64,000 nt of DNA from Pokkaliibacter sp046614695 (GTDB lineage: Bacteria; Pseudomonadota; Gammaproteobacteria; Pseudomonadales; Balneatricaceae): contig NZ_JBKKHQ010000009.1 of assembly GCF_046614695.1 (NCBI RefSeq), forward strand, positions 124,001 through 188,000. The letters are read 5' to 3'. Below the pieces are notes generated by a model that did no database searches, had not been told where the DNA came from, and saw only the letters and a program-made list of their open reading frames with translations. Position numbers and translations under genes: made by a program. Each line of letters starts with the position of its first letter. Position 1 is the stretch's first letter. Of the stretch, positions 52,301 through 61,722 are shown piece by piece.

Positions 52301-53617
52301 ATGCAAGTGGATTTCATCTTACCCGACATCGGGGAAGGCATCGTGGAGTGTGAACTGGTCGAATGGCTGGTGAAGGAAGGCGAACAGGTCGAGGAGGATC
52401 AGCCCGTTGCCGAAGTCATGACGGATAAAGCGCTGGTGGAAATTCCCGCCATGCACAGCGGCAAGGTCACACGGCTGTATTATCAGGTCGGCCAGACCGC
52501 CAGGGTGCATGCTCCGCTTTTTGCCATTGATCTACCGGGCTCTGAGGCCAGCAATGACCATCCCGTGGACGCCGCAAGCCCAGCGAAAGTCGCTGATTTT
52601 CCATTCCAGCAAGATCCGCAAACCGACGTTGAGCATCAGGCTGAACGAGCCCTGGCCACGCCTGCAGTGCGCCGTATTGCGCGCGAACAGGGCATCGATT
52701 TGCAGCAGGTTCAGGGCAGCGGTAAAGCCGGTCGCGTTTTGAAAGAGGATTTGCTGCGTTTCTCCGGCGAGCATGTGGCTCAGGCAACTCATGATTCCTC
52801 AGCCACTCATGCCCCAGCAACAGCACTTGCCAGCGCCGTTACTGAGGCTAAAGAGGTCAACACTGCCAAGACGACACCAATTGCCACTGAACATGATGCT
52901 GCCATCGGCGCTGTGGACCGTGTCGAGCCCATTCGTGGTCTGCAGGCGGCCATGGCCAAACAGATGCAGCTTTCGGTCTCGACCATTCCGCATTTCACCT
53001 TCGCCGATGAGCTGGATCTGACCACACTGGAAGAACTGCGCGGACAAATGCAGCCGCGCTTTGAAAAACAGCAGGTTCACCTGACGCTGATGCCCTTCTT
53101 TATGAAAGCCATGGCGCTCGCCATTCAGAGCCATCCGATCATGAACAGCCGCCTGAATGAGGACGCCACCGAGCTGACTTATCTTTCTGACATCAATATC
53201 GGCATGGCCGTCGACACCCCCAAAGGGCTACTGGTGCCGAATATCAAACAGGTGCAGAACCTGTCGCTCATGCAACTGGCAAGGGAGGTCAGCGAGCTGG
53301 CAACGACCGCAAGGGCAGGCAAGCTGAATCTGGACTCCCTGCGCGGCGGCAGCATCACTATCTCCAATATTGGAGCACTGGGTGGCACCGTTACCACGCC
53401 GATTATTCACCCGCCAGAGGTCGCGATTCTTGCCATGGGCCATATTCAGACTTTGCCGCGCTTTGATGAGCACGGTCAGGTGCAGGCGAGAAAAATAATG
53501 GTGGTGTCCTGGTCGGCGGATCATCGGGTTATTGATGGCGGGACAATGGCACGCTTTTGCGCCACGTGGCGGGGCTTTCTGGAGGATCCGATCAGCTTGC
53601 TAAGCACCCTGAGTTGA
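52301..53617 (+). CDS. bkdB: Branched-chain 2-oxoacid dehydrogenase E2 (dihydrolipoyl acyltransferase)
   Basis: A 438-residue E2 core. Residues 1-80 are a lipoyl domain with the lipoylated Lys in EVMTDKALVEIP. Residues ~118-155 are the E1/E3-binding peripheral domain (ATPAVRRIAREQGIDLQQVQGSGKAGRV). Residues ~215-438 are the catalytic CoA acyltransferase with HRVIDGG (HXXXDG) near the C-terminus. An Ala/Thr/Glu-rich linker joins them. No E3 (lpdV) gene follows; the next genes encode a TRAP transporter, so E3 must come from elsewhere. Confidence 0.92.
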   Translation: MQVDFILPDIGEGIVECELVEWLVKEGEQVEEDQPVAEVMTDKALVEIPAMHSGKVTRLYYQVGQTARVHAPLFAIDLPGSEASNDHPVDAASPAKVADFPFQQDPQTDVEHQAERALATPAVRRIAREQGIDLQQVQGSGKAGRVLKEDLLRFSGEHVAQATHDSSATHAPATALASAVTEAKEVNTAKTTPIATEHDAAIGAVDRVEPIRGLQAAMAKQMQLSVSTIPHFTFADELDLTTLEELRGQMQPRFEKQQVHLTLMPFFMKAMALAIQSHPIMNSRLNEDATELTYLSDINIGMAVDTPKGLLVPNIKQVQNLSLMQLAREVSELATTARAGKLNLDSLRGGSITISNIGALGGTVTTPIIHPPEVAILAMGHIQTLPRFDEHGQVQARKIMVVSWSADHRVIDGGTMARFCATWRGFLEDPISLLSTLS

Positions 53618-53738
53618 CCGAAATCATCCGCTCACCGATACATTTTTGAAACGATGTAGAACTAAAGTCGAAACGACAATGACAGCGCTATCTTTAGACT
53701 CAGTGGACAACAATACAACTAGATAGAAGGACTCGAGC

Positions 53739-54671
53739 ATGGCTTCCTGGATTAAACGCACTCTTGCAGCCGCCACTTTGGCTGTCGCACTGCCCGTATC
53801 AGCTGCCAACTACTCCATCGGAACCGGTAGCCAGAGCGGCACCTACTTCCCGTATGGCGGCATGCTGGCGAAGATCTGGAGCGAGAACATCACTGACTTC
53901 AACGCTCGTGCTGAAGTCACTGCCGCTTCTGTTGAGAACATCATCAAGGTCGCAGGTGGTCAGCAGCTGGCCGGTATCGCCATGGGCGATGCGGTGCTGC
54001 AGGCAGTGAATGGCGAGAAGCCTTTCCGTAAGCCTATGGATGTCAGCGTTCTAATGGCCCTTTACCCCAACGTCGTGCAGTTCGTTGTTCCTGCAGACTC
54101 CGATATCAAATCCGTTGAGGACCTGAAAGGTAAGCGTGTTTCTGTGGGCGCGCCTGGTTCAGGTACTCGTCTGGGTTCCACTGCCATCCTGCGTGCACTG
54201 GGTGTCGCGGATGATGACTACAAGGCTCAGAGCCTGAACTACACCGCCACCACCGAAGCCCTGGCTAACGGCCAGATCGACGCAGGTGCCATCATCGGTT
54301 CTGCAGGCGTTGGTGCGATCACCGAGCTGGCCCTGACCCGTGATGTTCGCGTACTAAACTTCACCCCTGAGCAGATCGCTAAAGTCCACGAAGCGCTGCC
54401 AGCCTACACCAGCACTGAAGTCGCCGCTGAAACCTACAAGGGTGTTCCAGCCTTTACCGCTCCTGCGGTGTGGAACGTGCTGGTCGTTCGTAAAGACCTC
54501 GACCCCAAACTGGCCAAGCAGATGCTGAGCTCCGCTTTCGACAACATGGACCAGATCCGCAGCAACCTGGCTGTCGCCAAGTCCACCACCGTCGACAACA
54601 TGAGCATGCTTCAGGGTGCGCCGCTGCTGCCTGCAGCACAAACCTATATGGAAGAGAACAAAGGCAAGTAA
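53739..54671 (+). CDS. TAXI-type TRAP solute-binding protein
   Basis: A 310-residue periplasmic receptor with a Sec signal ending PVSAAN. It has the family's N-terminal SIGTGSQSGTYFPYGGMLAKIW, plus IKSVEDLKGKRVSVGAPGSGTR and NGQIDAGAIIGSAGVG. TAXI receptors feed fused TRAP permeases, such as the one encoded five bases downstream. Substrates in this family include glutamate and organic acids; the ligand is not predictable here. It may supply carbon for catabolism but no link to bkd is shown. Confidence 0.92.
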   Translation: MASWIKRTLAAATLAVALPVSAANYSIGTGSQSGTYFPYGGMLAKIWSENITDFNARAEVTAASVENIIKVAGGQQLAGIAMGDAVLQAVNGEKPFRKPMDVSVLMALYPNVVQFVVPADSDIKSVEDLKGKRVSVGAPGSGTRLGSTAILRALGVADDDYKAQSLNYTATTEALANGQIDAGAIIGSAGVGAITELALTRDVRVLNFTPEQIAKVHEALPAYTSTEVAAETYKGVPAFTAPAVWNVLVVRKDLDPKLAKQMLSSAFDNMDQIRSNLAVAKSTTVDNMSMLQGAPLLPAAQTYMEENKGK

Positions 54672-54676
54672 CCTGA

Positions 54677-56569
54677 ATGGAACAGCAGAATAATGTTGTG
54701 GTCGAACCCGCCCGTCTGGGCGGGTTCGATTTTTTGCTAGGGGCCGTGGCAATTGCCATGACCCTTTTCCAGATCTGGCACGGTCTGGCCGCTGAACTTT
54801 CCGCTCCTCAGTTCCTGCCCATTCATTTGAGCTGGGTGCTGGTGTTGATTTTCCTGACGTATCCCACCCTGCCCAAACGCCTTGGCAAAGGCGCCTATCT
54901 TGGCGGCAGAGTGATTGATCTGGTCTGTATCGCCCTCAGCCTCTGGGCGGGCTACCGCATCACCACCTTTGATTATGATGACCTGAGTTTTCTGCTGGAT
55001 GGTTTGACGCAGCTGGATCTCTACGCAGGCACCGCCCTGATCGTGATTCTGCTGGAGGCAACACGCCGCACTGTCGGCTGGGTGATGAGCGCCATCGCTA
55101 TCATCTTTCTGGCCTATGCGCTGTTTGGCAACGTCCTGCCTGACAACCTGGCCTCCAAAGGCTTTGATCTGCAGGAGATGATTCGCTTCCACATCTTCTC
55201 CACCAACGGTGTCTTTGGTGCACCGCTGGCTATCTCCGCAGGCGTTGTCTTTGTTTTCGTTCTTTTTGGTGCGCTATTGCAGGTGACCGGTGCTGGCCAG
55301 TTCTTTATCGACTGTGCTTTCGCTATCGCCGGCAAATACCGTGGCGGCCCGGCGAAAGCCTCGGTTCTGGCCTCGGCTGCACTGGGCTCCATTTCAGGCT
55401 CCGCCATTGCCAATACGGTTACCACCGGCGCTCTGACTATCCCGATGATGAAAAAGCTGGGCTACAAGCCTGAGCAGGCCGCCGGTATTGAAGCTGCCGC
55501 CTCCACCGGTGGACAGATCATGCCGCCGGTCATGGGTGCAGGTGCCTTCGTTATGGCGCAGTTCACCGGGCTTCCCTACTCTGAAATTCTGCTGGTTTCC
55601 ATTGCACCGGCCATTCTCTACTTCGCCTGTACACTGCTGTACGTCCACCTGATGGCCTGCAAACTGGGTCTGAAAGGCATGACCAATGTTGAGAAAGTCG
55701 GCAAGGTCATGAAGGAAGGCTGGCACTATTTGGTGCCGCTGATCCTGATCACCGTTCTGCTGCTGATGAGCTACTCACCGGTGTGGGTGGGTCTGGCAGG
55801 CAGCCTAGCGATCGTTGTCGCCGCCTTTACCCGTCGTAAGACCTGGGTCTCCTACAAGGCGCTGCTGGCTGGCCTTCGTGATGGTGCGCTGATGATTCTG
55901 CCGATCAGTGCCGCCTGTGCGACCGCTGGTCTGGTGGTTGGTGTGGTTGGCCAGACCGGTATTGGCCTGCAGTTCACCCAGGCGCTACTGGCATTGTCCG
56001 GCGGCTACCTCTGGGGTGCCTTTATCCTGATCGCTATCGCGGCGGTTATTCTGGGTATGGGCCTGCCTGTCACCGCGGCGTACATCGTGCTGTCAGTCAT
56101 GGCGGTTCCTGCACTGGGCGCCTTTGGCCTGCCGGTGCTGACTGCTCACCTGATCGTGTTCTGGCTGTCCCAGACCTCCAACGTGACACCACCGATTGCT
56201 CTGGCTGCCTTTGCTGGCGCAGGCATCGCGGGGGCATCACCGATGAAGTCGGCAGTGCAAGCCTTCAAGCTCGCCTTTGGCTTCTTCATCATTCCGTTGA
56301 TGATGGCCTACAGCGGCCTGCTATGGCGCGCCGATGAAACGGGGGTGCAGTTCACCATCGCCATTCTCGCCAGTATCGGCCTGATCATCGGCTTTGCCTG
56401 TGGTGTTGAGGGGCGTCTGTTCCACCGCCTGAATCCAGCGCTTCGTGCGGTTCTGCTGATCATCGCGGCCGCCATGCTGATTGAAAACCCCTACATCCGC
56501 ATTGTCGGTCTGATTGTTCTGATCGGTATTTGCGTCTGGGATCGTCGCCGTACTCATATCGACGACTAA
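54677..56569 (+). CDS. Fused TRAP transporter permease (4TM-12TM)
   Basis: A 630-residue inner-membrane protein combining a DctQ-like small subunit (first ~150 residues) with a DctM-like large subunit. Signatures are ALGSISGSAIANTVTTGALTIPMMKKLGYKPEQAAGIEAAASTGGQIMPPVMGAGAFVM, and a C-terminal GMGLPVTAAYIV, QTSNVTPPIALAAFAGAGIA. It drives solute uptake with a sodium or proton gradient. Start is five bases after the receptor stop, as is usual for TAXI systems, so the two form one operon. A terminator follows. Confidence 0.93.
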   Translation: MEQQNNVVVEPARLGGFDFLLGAVAIAMTLFQIWHGLAAELSAPQFLPIHLSWVLVLIFLTYPTLPKRLGKGAYLGGRVIDLVCIALSLWAGYRITTFDYDDLSFLLDGLTQLDLYAGTALIVILLEATRRTVGWVMSAIAIIFLAYALFGNVLPDNLASKGFDLQEMIRFHIFSTNGVFGAPLAISAGVVFVFVLFGALLQVTGAGQFFIDCAFAIAGKYRGGPAKASVLASAALGSISGSAIANTVTTGALTIPMMKKLGYKPEQAAGIEAAASTGGQIMPPVMGAGAFVMAQFTGLPYSEILLVSIAPAILYFACTLLYVHLMACKLGLKGMTNVEKVGKVMKEGWHYLVPLILITVLLLMSYSPVWVGLAGSLAIVVAAFTRRKTWVSYKALLAGLRDGALMILPISAACATAGLVVGVVGQTGIGLQFTQALLALSGGYLWGAFILIAIAAVILGMGLPVTAAYIVLSVMAVPALGAFGLPVLTAHLIVFWLSQTSNVTPPIALAAFAGAGIAGASPMKSAVQAFKLAFGFFIIPLMMAYSGLLWRADETGVQFTIAILASIGLIIGFACGVEGRLFHRLNPALRAVLLIIAAAMLIENPYIRIVGLIVLIGICVWDRRRTHIDD

Positions 56570-56586
56570 ACTCAGCATTCAAAAAA

Positions 56587-56615
56587 CAAAAAGCGACCCC
56601 AGGGTCGCTTTTTTT
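56587..56615. terminator. Intrinsic terminator after TRAP operon
   Basis: AAAAGCGACCC-CA-GGGTCGCTTTTTTT, 18 bases after the TRAP permease stop. Confidence 0.9.
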
Positions 56616-56805
56616 GTCTCTACCTCACGCCAGCACTGGATTTCATTGAATTCTCAAACACTTAAACTCTGCACCCTTTATGCATACAACAATCAAATGA
56701 TGAACTCAGCTCAGCAGTCACTTTAGTATTCGTCGCTACCGCTTTAGACCAAAGGCTAATAAGATTAACTACATCTAAAGTCTAATAGATAACGAGGAAG
56801 CAATT

Positions 56806-57027
56806 ATGAACTCCGAACTTAAAGAGCTGAGCGTTGTTGAACTGCTGGACCGTGCAGACCTATCCAACTACACCAAAACTGAAGTTATCCGCATGCGTGC
56901 TGAAGCAGAACGCGCTGAGCTGATCGCTGAAGGCCTGACCGCTGCTTACAACGCTGTTGTCCGTTTTATCCCTCGCGCACTGATGAGCGCTGGCCACTAC
57001 CTGAACACTTTTGTCCGTCACGCCTGA
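56806..57027 (+). CDS. Small conserved-looking protein, function unknown
   Basis: A 73-residue protein with its own ribosome site (ACGAGGAAGC before the ATG). It begins with an acidic helix (ELKELSVVELLDRADLS), then a charged helix (MRAEAERAELIAEG) and ends in an amphipathic basic helix (NAVVRFIPRALMSAGHYLNTFVRHA). I do not recognise the family. The gene is monocistronic with long flanks (about 230 bases each side), which suggests independent regulation. Length and composition argue that it is real. Confidence 0.65.
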   Translation: MNSELKELSVVELLDRADLSNYTKTEVIRMRAEAERAELIAEGLTAAYNAVVRFIPRALMSAGHYLNTFVRHA

Positions 57028-57261
57028 TTCGGCTGACGGCTTAAGTTGATGGTGGTTGGCTGGCTCTCGCCAGTCCCCCGCAACAAAAAGCATAAAGTCT
57101 AGAAGTACTATCCATCCTTTCAGATCTTTCGCATCTGGCGCTGCAATGAACGTCTCCCCCGCTTGGGGATGATGCCTACTCTTCCAGACCTTTCTCTGCC
57201 GCACTCTGCAACATTGTTGTTCTACTGCCTATCAAACTTCTGGCTCGAACCGGTTTTTCCG

Positions 57262-58470
57262 CTATACAGATCGCTCATGAGTTGTGCGTGCCCACAACAT
57301 TAAAGCCAGACCAATCAGTCCACAGCAAAAGAAGGCCGCAGGCATCAACAGCACGGTGCCGTCATAAAGCCGTCCGACCGGAATAGCGATCAGTACGGCC
57401 AGCCCACTGGAAAAAGATGACATCAATGAGGCGCCCGTACCGGCGACACGGCCCAGGTACTTCATGCCCAGCGCATTGACGTTACCGAATAGCAACCCCG
57501 TGGCGAACATCAGGAAAAAGCCTCCCAGCAAGAACACGGGCAAAGGCGGCGCACCATCGAAATACAAGCTCACCAGCCACAACACGGCGGCTGCGCAGGC
57601 CATAATTCCCAGCGCCGTGGTAATCATTTTCTGCATACCAAAGCGCATCACCCAACGGCTGTTGATGAAGGAAGCCACACCGCTACCCAACGCCAGCAGC
57701 GCAAAGTACAACGGAAAATGCTCACCGGCATGATAAACATCAGTGAAAATCGCCTGAGAAGTGCTGACATAACTCAGCAAGGTGCCAAACAACATGCCGG
57801 CAATGAGGGTACAAACCATCACCCGCGGATGACGAACGATAAGTCCGCAGGTTTTCACCAGCGTGACCGGGTGCAAACGAATGCGGTTTTCTTTAAGCAG
57901 GGTTTCAGGCTGGCGAATCATCAGCCAGGTCAGCGCGACGGTCGCCATCAGCAAATACAGCCCGAAGATGGCCCGCCAATCGGCGATAAAGAGAATCCCC
58001 TGACCGATGGAAGGCGCAATCATGGGCGTGAGGATAAAGATCATCATGATGAAGGACATAATCCGCGCCATGGCATCGCCTTCAAACTGATCGCGAATCA
58101 GCGCCCGGGAAGCAATCTTCGGCCCGGCAACGCCTACCCCCTGAATCACTCGGCCAATGAGCAGCATTTCAAGGCTGGTCGCACTCGCCGCCACCAGCGA
58201 ACCCAGCAGATAAATGCTGATACCCAGTACAATCGCCCGTTTGCGCCCGATGGCGTCGGCCAGAGGGCCAAAAACAATTTCCCCCATCGCCATACCCAGA
58301 ATAAACAGCGAGACAATCAGCTGAAGGTTGCGGGCATCCGGTACATTCAGCGTGTGCTCAATGGCCGTAAAGCCCGGTAAAAGTGCATCGATCGATAAGC
58401 CGGTGAGCGACATCATCAGGGCGAACAGCGCGACAAACTCAACCAACCCCAGCGCGGGTGATGTTTTCAT
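57262..58470 (-). CDS. Bcr/CflA-type drug efflux MFS transporter
   Basis: A 402-residue, 12-helix transporter. The Bcr/CflA signature is visible: SIDALLPGFTAIEHTLNVPD early, GPLADAIGRKRAIVLGI, GRVIQGVGVAGPKIASRALIRDQ, and LITPMIAPSIGQ-like helix 5 block. It would export drugs or metabolites such as sulfonamides or bicyclomycin using the proton gradient. Nothing nearby explains its specificity. Confidence 0.9.
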   Translation of the reverse strand: MKTSPALGLVEFVALFALMMSLTGLSIDALLPGFTAIEHTLNVPDARNLQLIVSLFILGMAMGEIVFGPLADAIGRKRAIVLGISIYLLGSLVAASATSLEMLLIGRVIQGVGVAGPKIASRALIRDQFEGDAMARIMSFIMMIFILTPMIAPSIGQGILFIADWRAIFGLYLLMATVALTWLMIRQPETLLKENRIRLHPVTLVKTCGLIVRHPRVMVCTLIAGMLFGTLLSYVSTSQAIFTDVYHAGEHFPLYFALLALGSGVASFINSRWVMRFGMQKMITTALGIMACAAAVLWLVSLYFDGAPPLPVFLLGGFFLMFATGLLFGNVNALGMKYLGRVAGTGASLMSSFSSGLAVLIAIPVGRLYDGTVLLMPAAFFCCGLIGLALMLWARTTHERSV

Positions 58471-58717
58471 AAAAGGACAACCTTCAGGCAGTGCGTGATG
58501 AAGCGTCTATACTCATGGCGATGGCTCGTGATGTTCCGCCCGATGAAGACGGTCAATCCACAAAAAAGCAGTATAGCCAAGGCTCCAGCAGGCCAGTTTC
58601 GGGGTTTCAGTCACACAACACCAATACTTACTGCGCAACAGTCTGACTCGTCCTTTGTCAGCGCCCGCTTTATCAGTAAACTCCCCGGCAGGAATCACTT
58701 TCTACGGAACAGGATGC

Positions 58718-59566
58718 ATGACTTTATTTCGCGCGAACGCCCGCCGCTTTTCACCGTTACTGGCTGCAGTCGGCCTGAGCCTGATGGCCCTACTGCCCAC
58801 TGACGCCTGCGCTAACCCGCCGCCACCGCCGAAAACTCCCGTGGACCGCTTGTATGAGCAAAGCCACATGGAGGATTTTCTGATTGCCGCAGAAAGTCGT
58901 CGCGGCTTGCTGGTGAGCCTTGCGACACATTTGCCAGTGCCCCCGGATGTTGCCCAGATGGAAGCACTGATGAGTAATGTGCTGATGCTGGAGCCCATGA
59001 GCGCTCGCGCACGGGAGTTGCTGGCGAAAAGCTATAACCCTGTTCCTGCCAGCAAGGCCATCGCCTTTGCCAAAGACCCTGTCCATCACAAACTGCTGGG
59101 GTTGGAAGCCGAGGCCAGTCTGCCGATTTATCAGCAAAACGTCCGGGACTACCTGGAAAGCCTTGATAAAGCCCCCCTGAGTAAAGAGCGCCTGGCGCTG
59201 CTCGCCAAACTTGATGAGCAAACCCGCTCCAGCGAATGGATGACGGCGATTCTTCTGCAGCTGTCTGAATCACTGAAAACACAGGCGGCTGAGCAGGAGG
59301 ACTTCAAATATATTAAGCGCAAGGATCTCGATAGCATGATCGAGAACCTGAAAAACGAAGCACAGAACTACGAGAAGAGCCGCCCGGGGATGCAGTTTCT
59401 GGCCTATGCCTATCGCGACGTGAAGGATGCAACCCTGCAAAAATTCTCGAATGACCTTGCCAGCGATGATGCCCAGTGGATGATCAACCTCAGCAAAACT
59501 ATCGTAATGCAATCCATGACGCCGAGTATTGATCTCTACGCTCAGCGTTTTATCGACAAGCTCTGA
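58718..59566 (+). CDS. Exported protein of unknown function
   Basis: A 282-residue protein with an N-terminal signal (basic NARRF then LLAAVGLSLMALLPTDACANP; cleavage near ACA-NP). The mature part is helical and acidic, with some resemblance to DUF2059 spacing (YEQSHMEDFLIAAESRRGLL) but I cannot confirm the family. The ATG at 58718 follows CAGGA; an in-frame ATG at 58655 would disrupt the signal. It is followed by a terminator. Confidence 0.65.
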   Translation: MTLFRANARRFSPLLAAVGLSLMALLPTDACANPPPPPKTPVDRLYEQSHMEDFLIAAESRRGLLVSLATHLPVPPDVAQMEALMSNVLMLEPMSARARELLAKSYNPVPASKAIAFAKDPVHHKLLGLEAEASLPIYQQNVRDYLESLDKAPLSKERLALLAKLDEQTRSSEWMTAILLQLSESLKTQAAEQEDFKYIKRKDLDSMIENLKNEAQNYEKSRPGMQFLAYAYRDVKDATLQKFSNDLASDDAQWMINLSKTIVMQSMTPSIDLYAQRFIDKL

Positions 59567-59583
59567 GCATTTTCTTCGAGTAC

Positions 59584-59611
59584 AAAAAAACCGGCCTGAG
59601 CCGGTTTTTTT
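59584..59611. terminator. Bidirectional terminator
   Basis: AAAAAAACCGGC-CTGA-GCCGGTTTTTTT lies between the converging exported-protein and flavodoxin-like genes. Confidence 0.9.
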
Positions 59612-59623
59612 ATGAGGTGAGAT

Positions 59624-60205
59624 TTATCGTGCCGCCATCCAGCGCAGTGCTGATTCAGAAATCCGGATACCAAATTCACGTGCGGTATCCAGATCACCGG
59701 GCAACGGGCCTTCATCAGTGGAAGCATCCGAGGGTGACTGAGTCATCAAACCGGCTGAGCTACCAAGATAGTTAATGTCATTGCGCCCGGCGGACTTGGT
59801 GTTGGACGGCAGCATACCGGTACCGATCCACAACATGCCGTGCTGCATCGCCAGCGTCATCAGGTAATGCAGGGTCATATCCTTGTCACCGTTCATTGAA
59901 GCGGAGTTGGTGAAACCTGCCGCCATCTTGTCTTTCCAGTCCAGTGCAAACCAAGGCTTGCTGCTGGCATCCGCCACCTTTTTGAACTGCCAGGATGGCC
60001 CACCCATATAGGTTGGTGTGCCCATGACGATAGCATCACAGACTTTGAGCGTTTCCCAGCCACCGTCGGGCAAGTTGCCGTCAGCATCAATCTCAAGTAG
60101 TTGTGACTCCACCCCTGAGACAGAGCGAATACCTTCCAGCACAGCCTCCGCTACCTTGGCTGTGTGTCCATAACCGCTGTGATACATCACTACGATGCGT
60201 GCCAT
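59624..60205 (-). CDS. Flavodoxin-like NAD(P)H-dependent oxidoreductase (WrbA-related)
   Basis: A 193-residue FMN-binding protein. VVMYHSGYGHTAKVAEAVLEGI is the phosphate loop; MGTPTYMGGPSWQFK is the conserved second FMN contact, and GSSAGLMTQSPSDAS the third. It resembles WrbA-class quinone reductases but lacks the exact WrbA active-site run, so I leave the symbol blank. The ATG at 60205 has AGGAGG at good spacing; a start at 60244 is disfavoured. A quinone-stress role is inferred. Confidence 0.85.
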   Translation of the reverse strand: MARIVVMYHSGYGHTAKVAEAVLEGIRSVSGVESQLLEIDADGNLPDGGWETLKVCDAIVMGTPTYMGGPSWQFKKVADASSKPWFALDWKDKMAAGFTNSASMNGDKDMTLHYLMTLAMQHGMLWIGTGMLPSNTKSAGRNDINYLGSSAGLMTQSPSDASTDEGPLPGDLDTAREFGIRISESALRWMAAR

Positions 60206-60634
60206 AACTTCCTCCTTTAAGTGCTTCAACCTGCCGATAACCAATAAGTCATAGCAGCATTAATAACTCAGATGACCTATAAGGGCAGATATCAGGCAAG
60301 ACAATTCTTAGGAAAGCCCAAGCAACTTATATCAGCGCAACTTCTCACTTCAGTCTATTGTGTTTCTTTCCATTAACCCATCATCTCGATATTTACCCCA
60401 CCGACTCTGATAGAAATTTCTAAAAACACGAAAAGTCTGATCAGGCGTTACTCAACCCCCAAGAAACAAAAAGCATTACTTTTTTTTGAACAAAAATAAC
60501 CACGAAACCAGGCTGAAACAGTCTATTTTTTACAATGAAAGAATTACTTTTCTTACTCGGTAAATATCACAGAAAGCCAGAACTTATTTTTCAAAATAAA
60601 TTATAAAAACCTTACATTTCAACAACTTAAAAAA
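60206..60634. other. AT-rich region upstream of BON gene
   Basis: About 430 bases, strongly AT-rich towards 60400-60630, with no ORF and no terminator. It directly precedes a -24/-12 promoter, so it is where an enhancer site for a sigma-54 activator and IHF would lie. I could not identify a specific enhancer palindrome. Confidence 0.4.
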
Positions 60635-60651
60635 TTGGCACGCTCTCTGCT
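60635..60651 (+). promoter_or_regulatory. Sigma-54 (-24/-12) promoter of the BON gene
   Basis: TTGGCACGCTCTCTGCT matches the RpoN consensus TTGGCACGN4TTGCW with one mismatch: GG at 60637-60638 and GC at 60649-60650 have the invariant ten-base spacing. Transcription would begin near 60661, giving a ~31-base leader that includes AAGGAGC before the ATG at 60693. Confidence 0.82.
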
Positions 60652-60692
60652 CTAGTAATTCCTGCAAACCACTGTGAAAAGGAGCTCACATC

Positions 60693-61388
60693 ATGAAACG
60701 TACATTTAAAACAGCTATCGCTACTGCCATTATCGCTTCAATGCCTGTACTGGCTAATGCCGATACCATGAAAAGTGATACGGACATGAATAAGGTGGAC
60801 ACTCAGTCAACTGAAATGACCAAAACCGGTGATGCCACCAAGGTAAATGGTCAGAATAATCTTCATGCCAAATCCGATGATTGGAAAGGCGAAATGAAAG
60901 ATGCCTGGTTGGATGGCCGTATTGAAACGGTATATCTGATGAATAAAAACCTGAACCCTTTCGATATCGATACCGAAGTCGAAAAAGGTGAAGTTACCCT
61001 GACCGGTAACGTTGATTCAGAAATCAATAAATCACTGGCAGGTCAGCTTGCCGAAAACATCGATGGTGTTACTGGTGTGAAAAACAACCTGACCGTTAGT
61101 ACTGACAATGATGTCAGCATGAATGATGACGACATGGATGCTTCCGGAAAGTCTTCCTTCATGGCAAAGGTTGATGCTGCCACTACCACAGCAACAATCA
61201 AAACCAAGTTCTTGATGGATTCCGATATCTCCGGTACTGCCATCAATGTAGATACCGCACCCAGCGGTGAAGTTACCCTGACCGGCTCTGTTGACTCCAA
61301 AGCAGAGAAAGATAAAGCCATTCAGGTTGCCAAAGACGTTGACGGTGTGAGCGATGTTGTCGATCACCTGACCGTTGCGGCCAAGTAA
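60693..61388 (+). CDS. Periplasmic protein with two BON domains (OsmY-like)
   Basis: A 231-residue exported protein; Sec signal cleaved after VLANA. A low-complexity Thr/Asp/Lys-rich stretch follows, then BON domains at about residues 75-140 (GRIETVYLMNKNLNPFDIDTEVEKGEVTLTGNVDS) and 160-230 (ATIKTKFLMDSDISG... GEVTLTGSVDSKAEKDKAIQVAKDVDGV). BON domains bind phospholipid surfaces; OsmY-type proteins protect the envelope in osmotic and stationary stress. AAGGAG gives a strong ribosome site. It heads a short cluster with DUF1328 and PA2169-type genes and is preceded by a sigma-54 promoter. Confidence 0.9.
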   Translation: MKRTFKTAIATAIIASMPVLANADTMKSDTDMNKVDTQSTEMTKTGDATKVNGQNNLHAKSDDWKGEMKDAWLDGRIETVYLMNKNLNPFDIDTEVEKGEVTLTGNVDSEINKSLAGQLAENIDGVTGVKNNLTVSTDNDVSMNDDDMDASGKSSFMAKVDAATTTATIKTKFLMDSDISGTAINVDTAPSGEVTLTGSVDSKAEKDKAIQVAKDVDGVSDVVDHLTVAAK

Positions 61389-61510
61389 TTCACCCGGCAG
61401 TTAATGAGACGTACTGAAGAGTGAATGTTAACGCGGCATCCAGCCGGATGCCGCCCACAGGATGCAAAGCCCCCAATTGATGGGACATAGGCTTTCCAAG
61501 GAGTTTGGTT

Positions 61511-61678
61511 ATGCTTTCATGGGCACTGATTTTTCTGGTATTGGCGCTGGTAGCCGGCGCTCTGGGTTTTGGTGGTATTGCTGCGGCATCTGCCGGTATC
61601 GCTAAAATTCTGTTCATTATCTTCCTGGTGATGTTTGTCGTCTTCCTGATTCTGGGTCGTCGACCACCACGGGTGTAG
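61511..61678 (+). CDS. DUF1328 (YtjA family) small membrane protein
   Basis: A 55-residue protein with two hydrophobic helices and the family core ALIFLVLALVAGALGFGG and ILFIIFLVMFVVFLILG, ending RRPPRV. DUF1328 proteins are widespread, stress-associated and otherwise uncharacterised. A CCAAGGAG ribosome site precedes the ATG. It begins 122 bases after the BON gene and may be cotranscribed with it. Confidence 0.9.
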   Translation: MLSWALIFLVLALVAGALGFGGIAAASAGIAKILFIIFLVMFVVFLILGRRPPRV

Positions 61679-61722
61679 CACCGTCAGGGTTGCGTCTTTA
61701 ACCCGATCCTGACTTGTTAAAC

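Noticed and set aside
56860..57204. 114-codon minus-strand ORF over the small 73-residue gene
   Set aside because: No ribosome site and it overlaps the plus-strand gene that has one.
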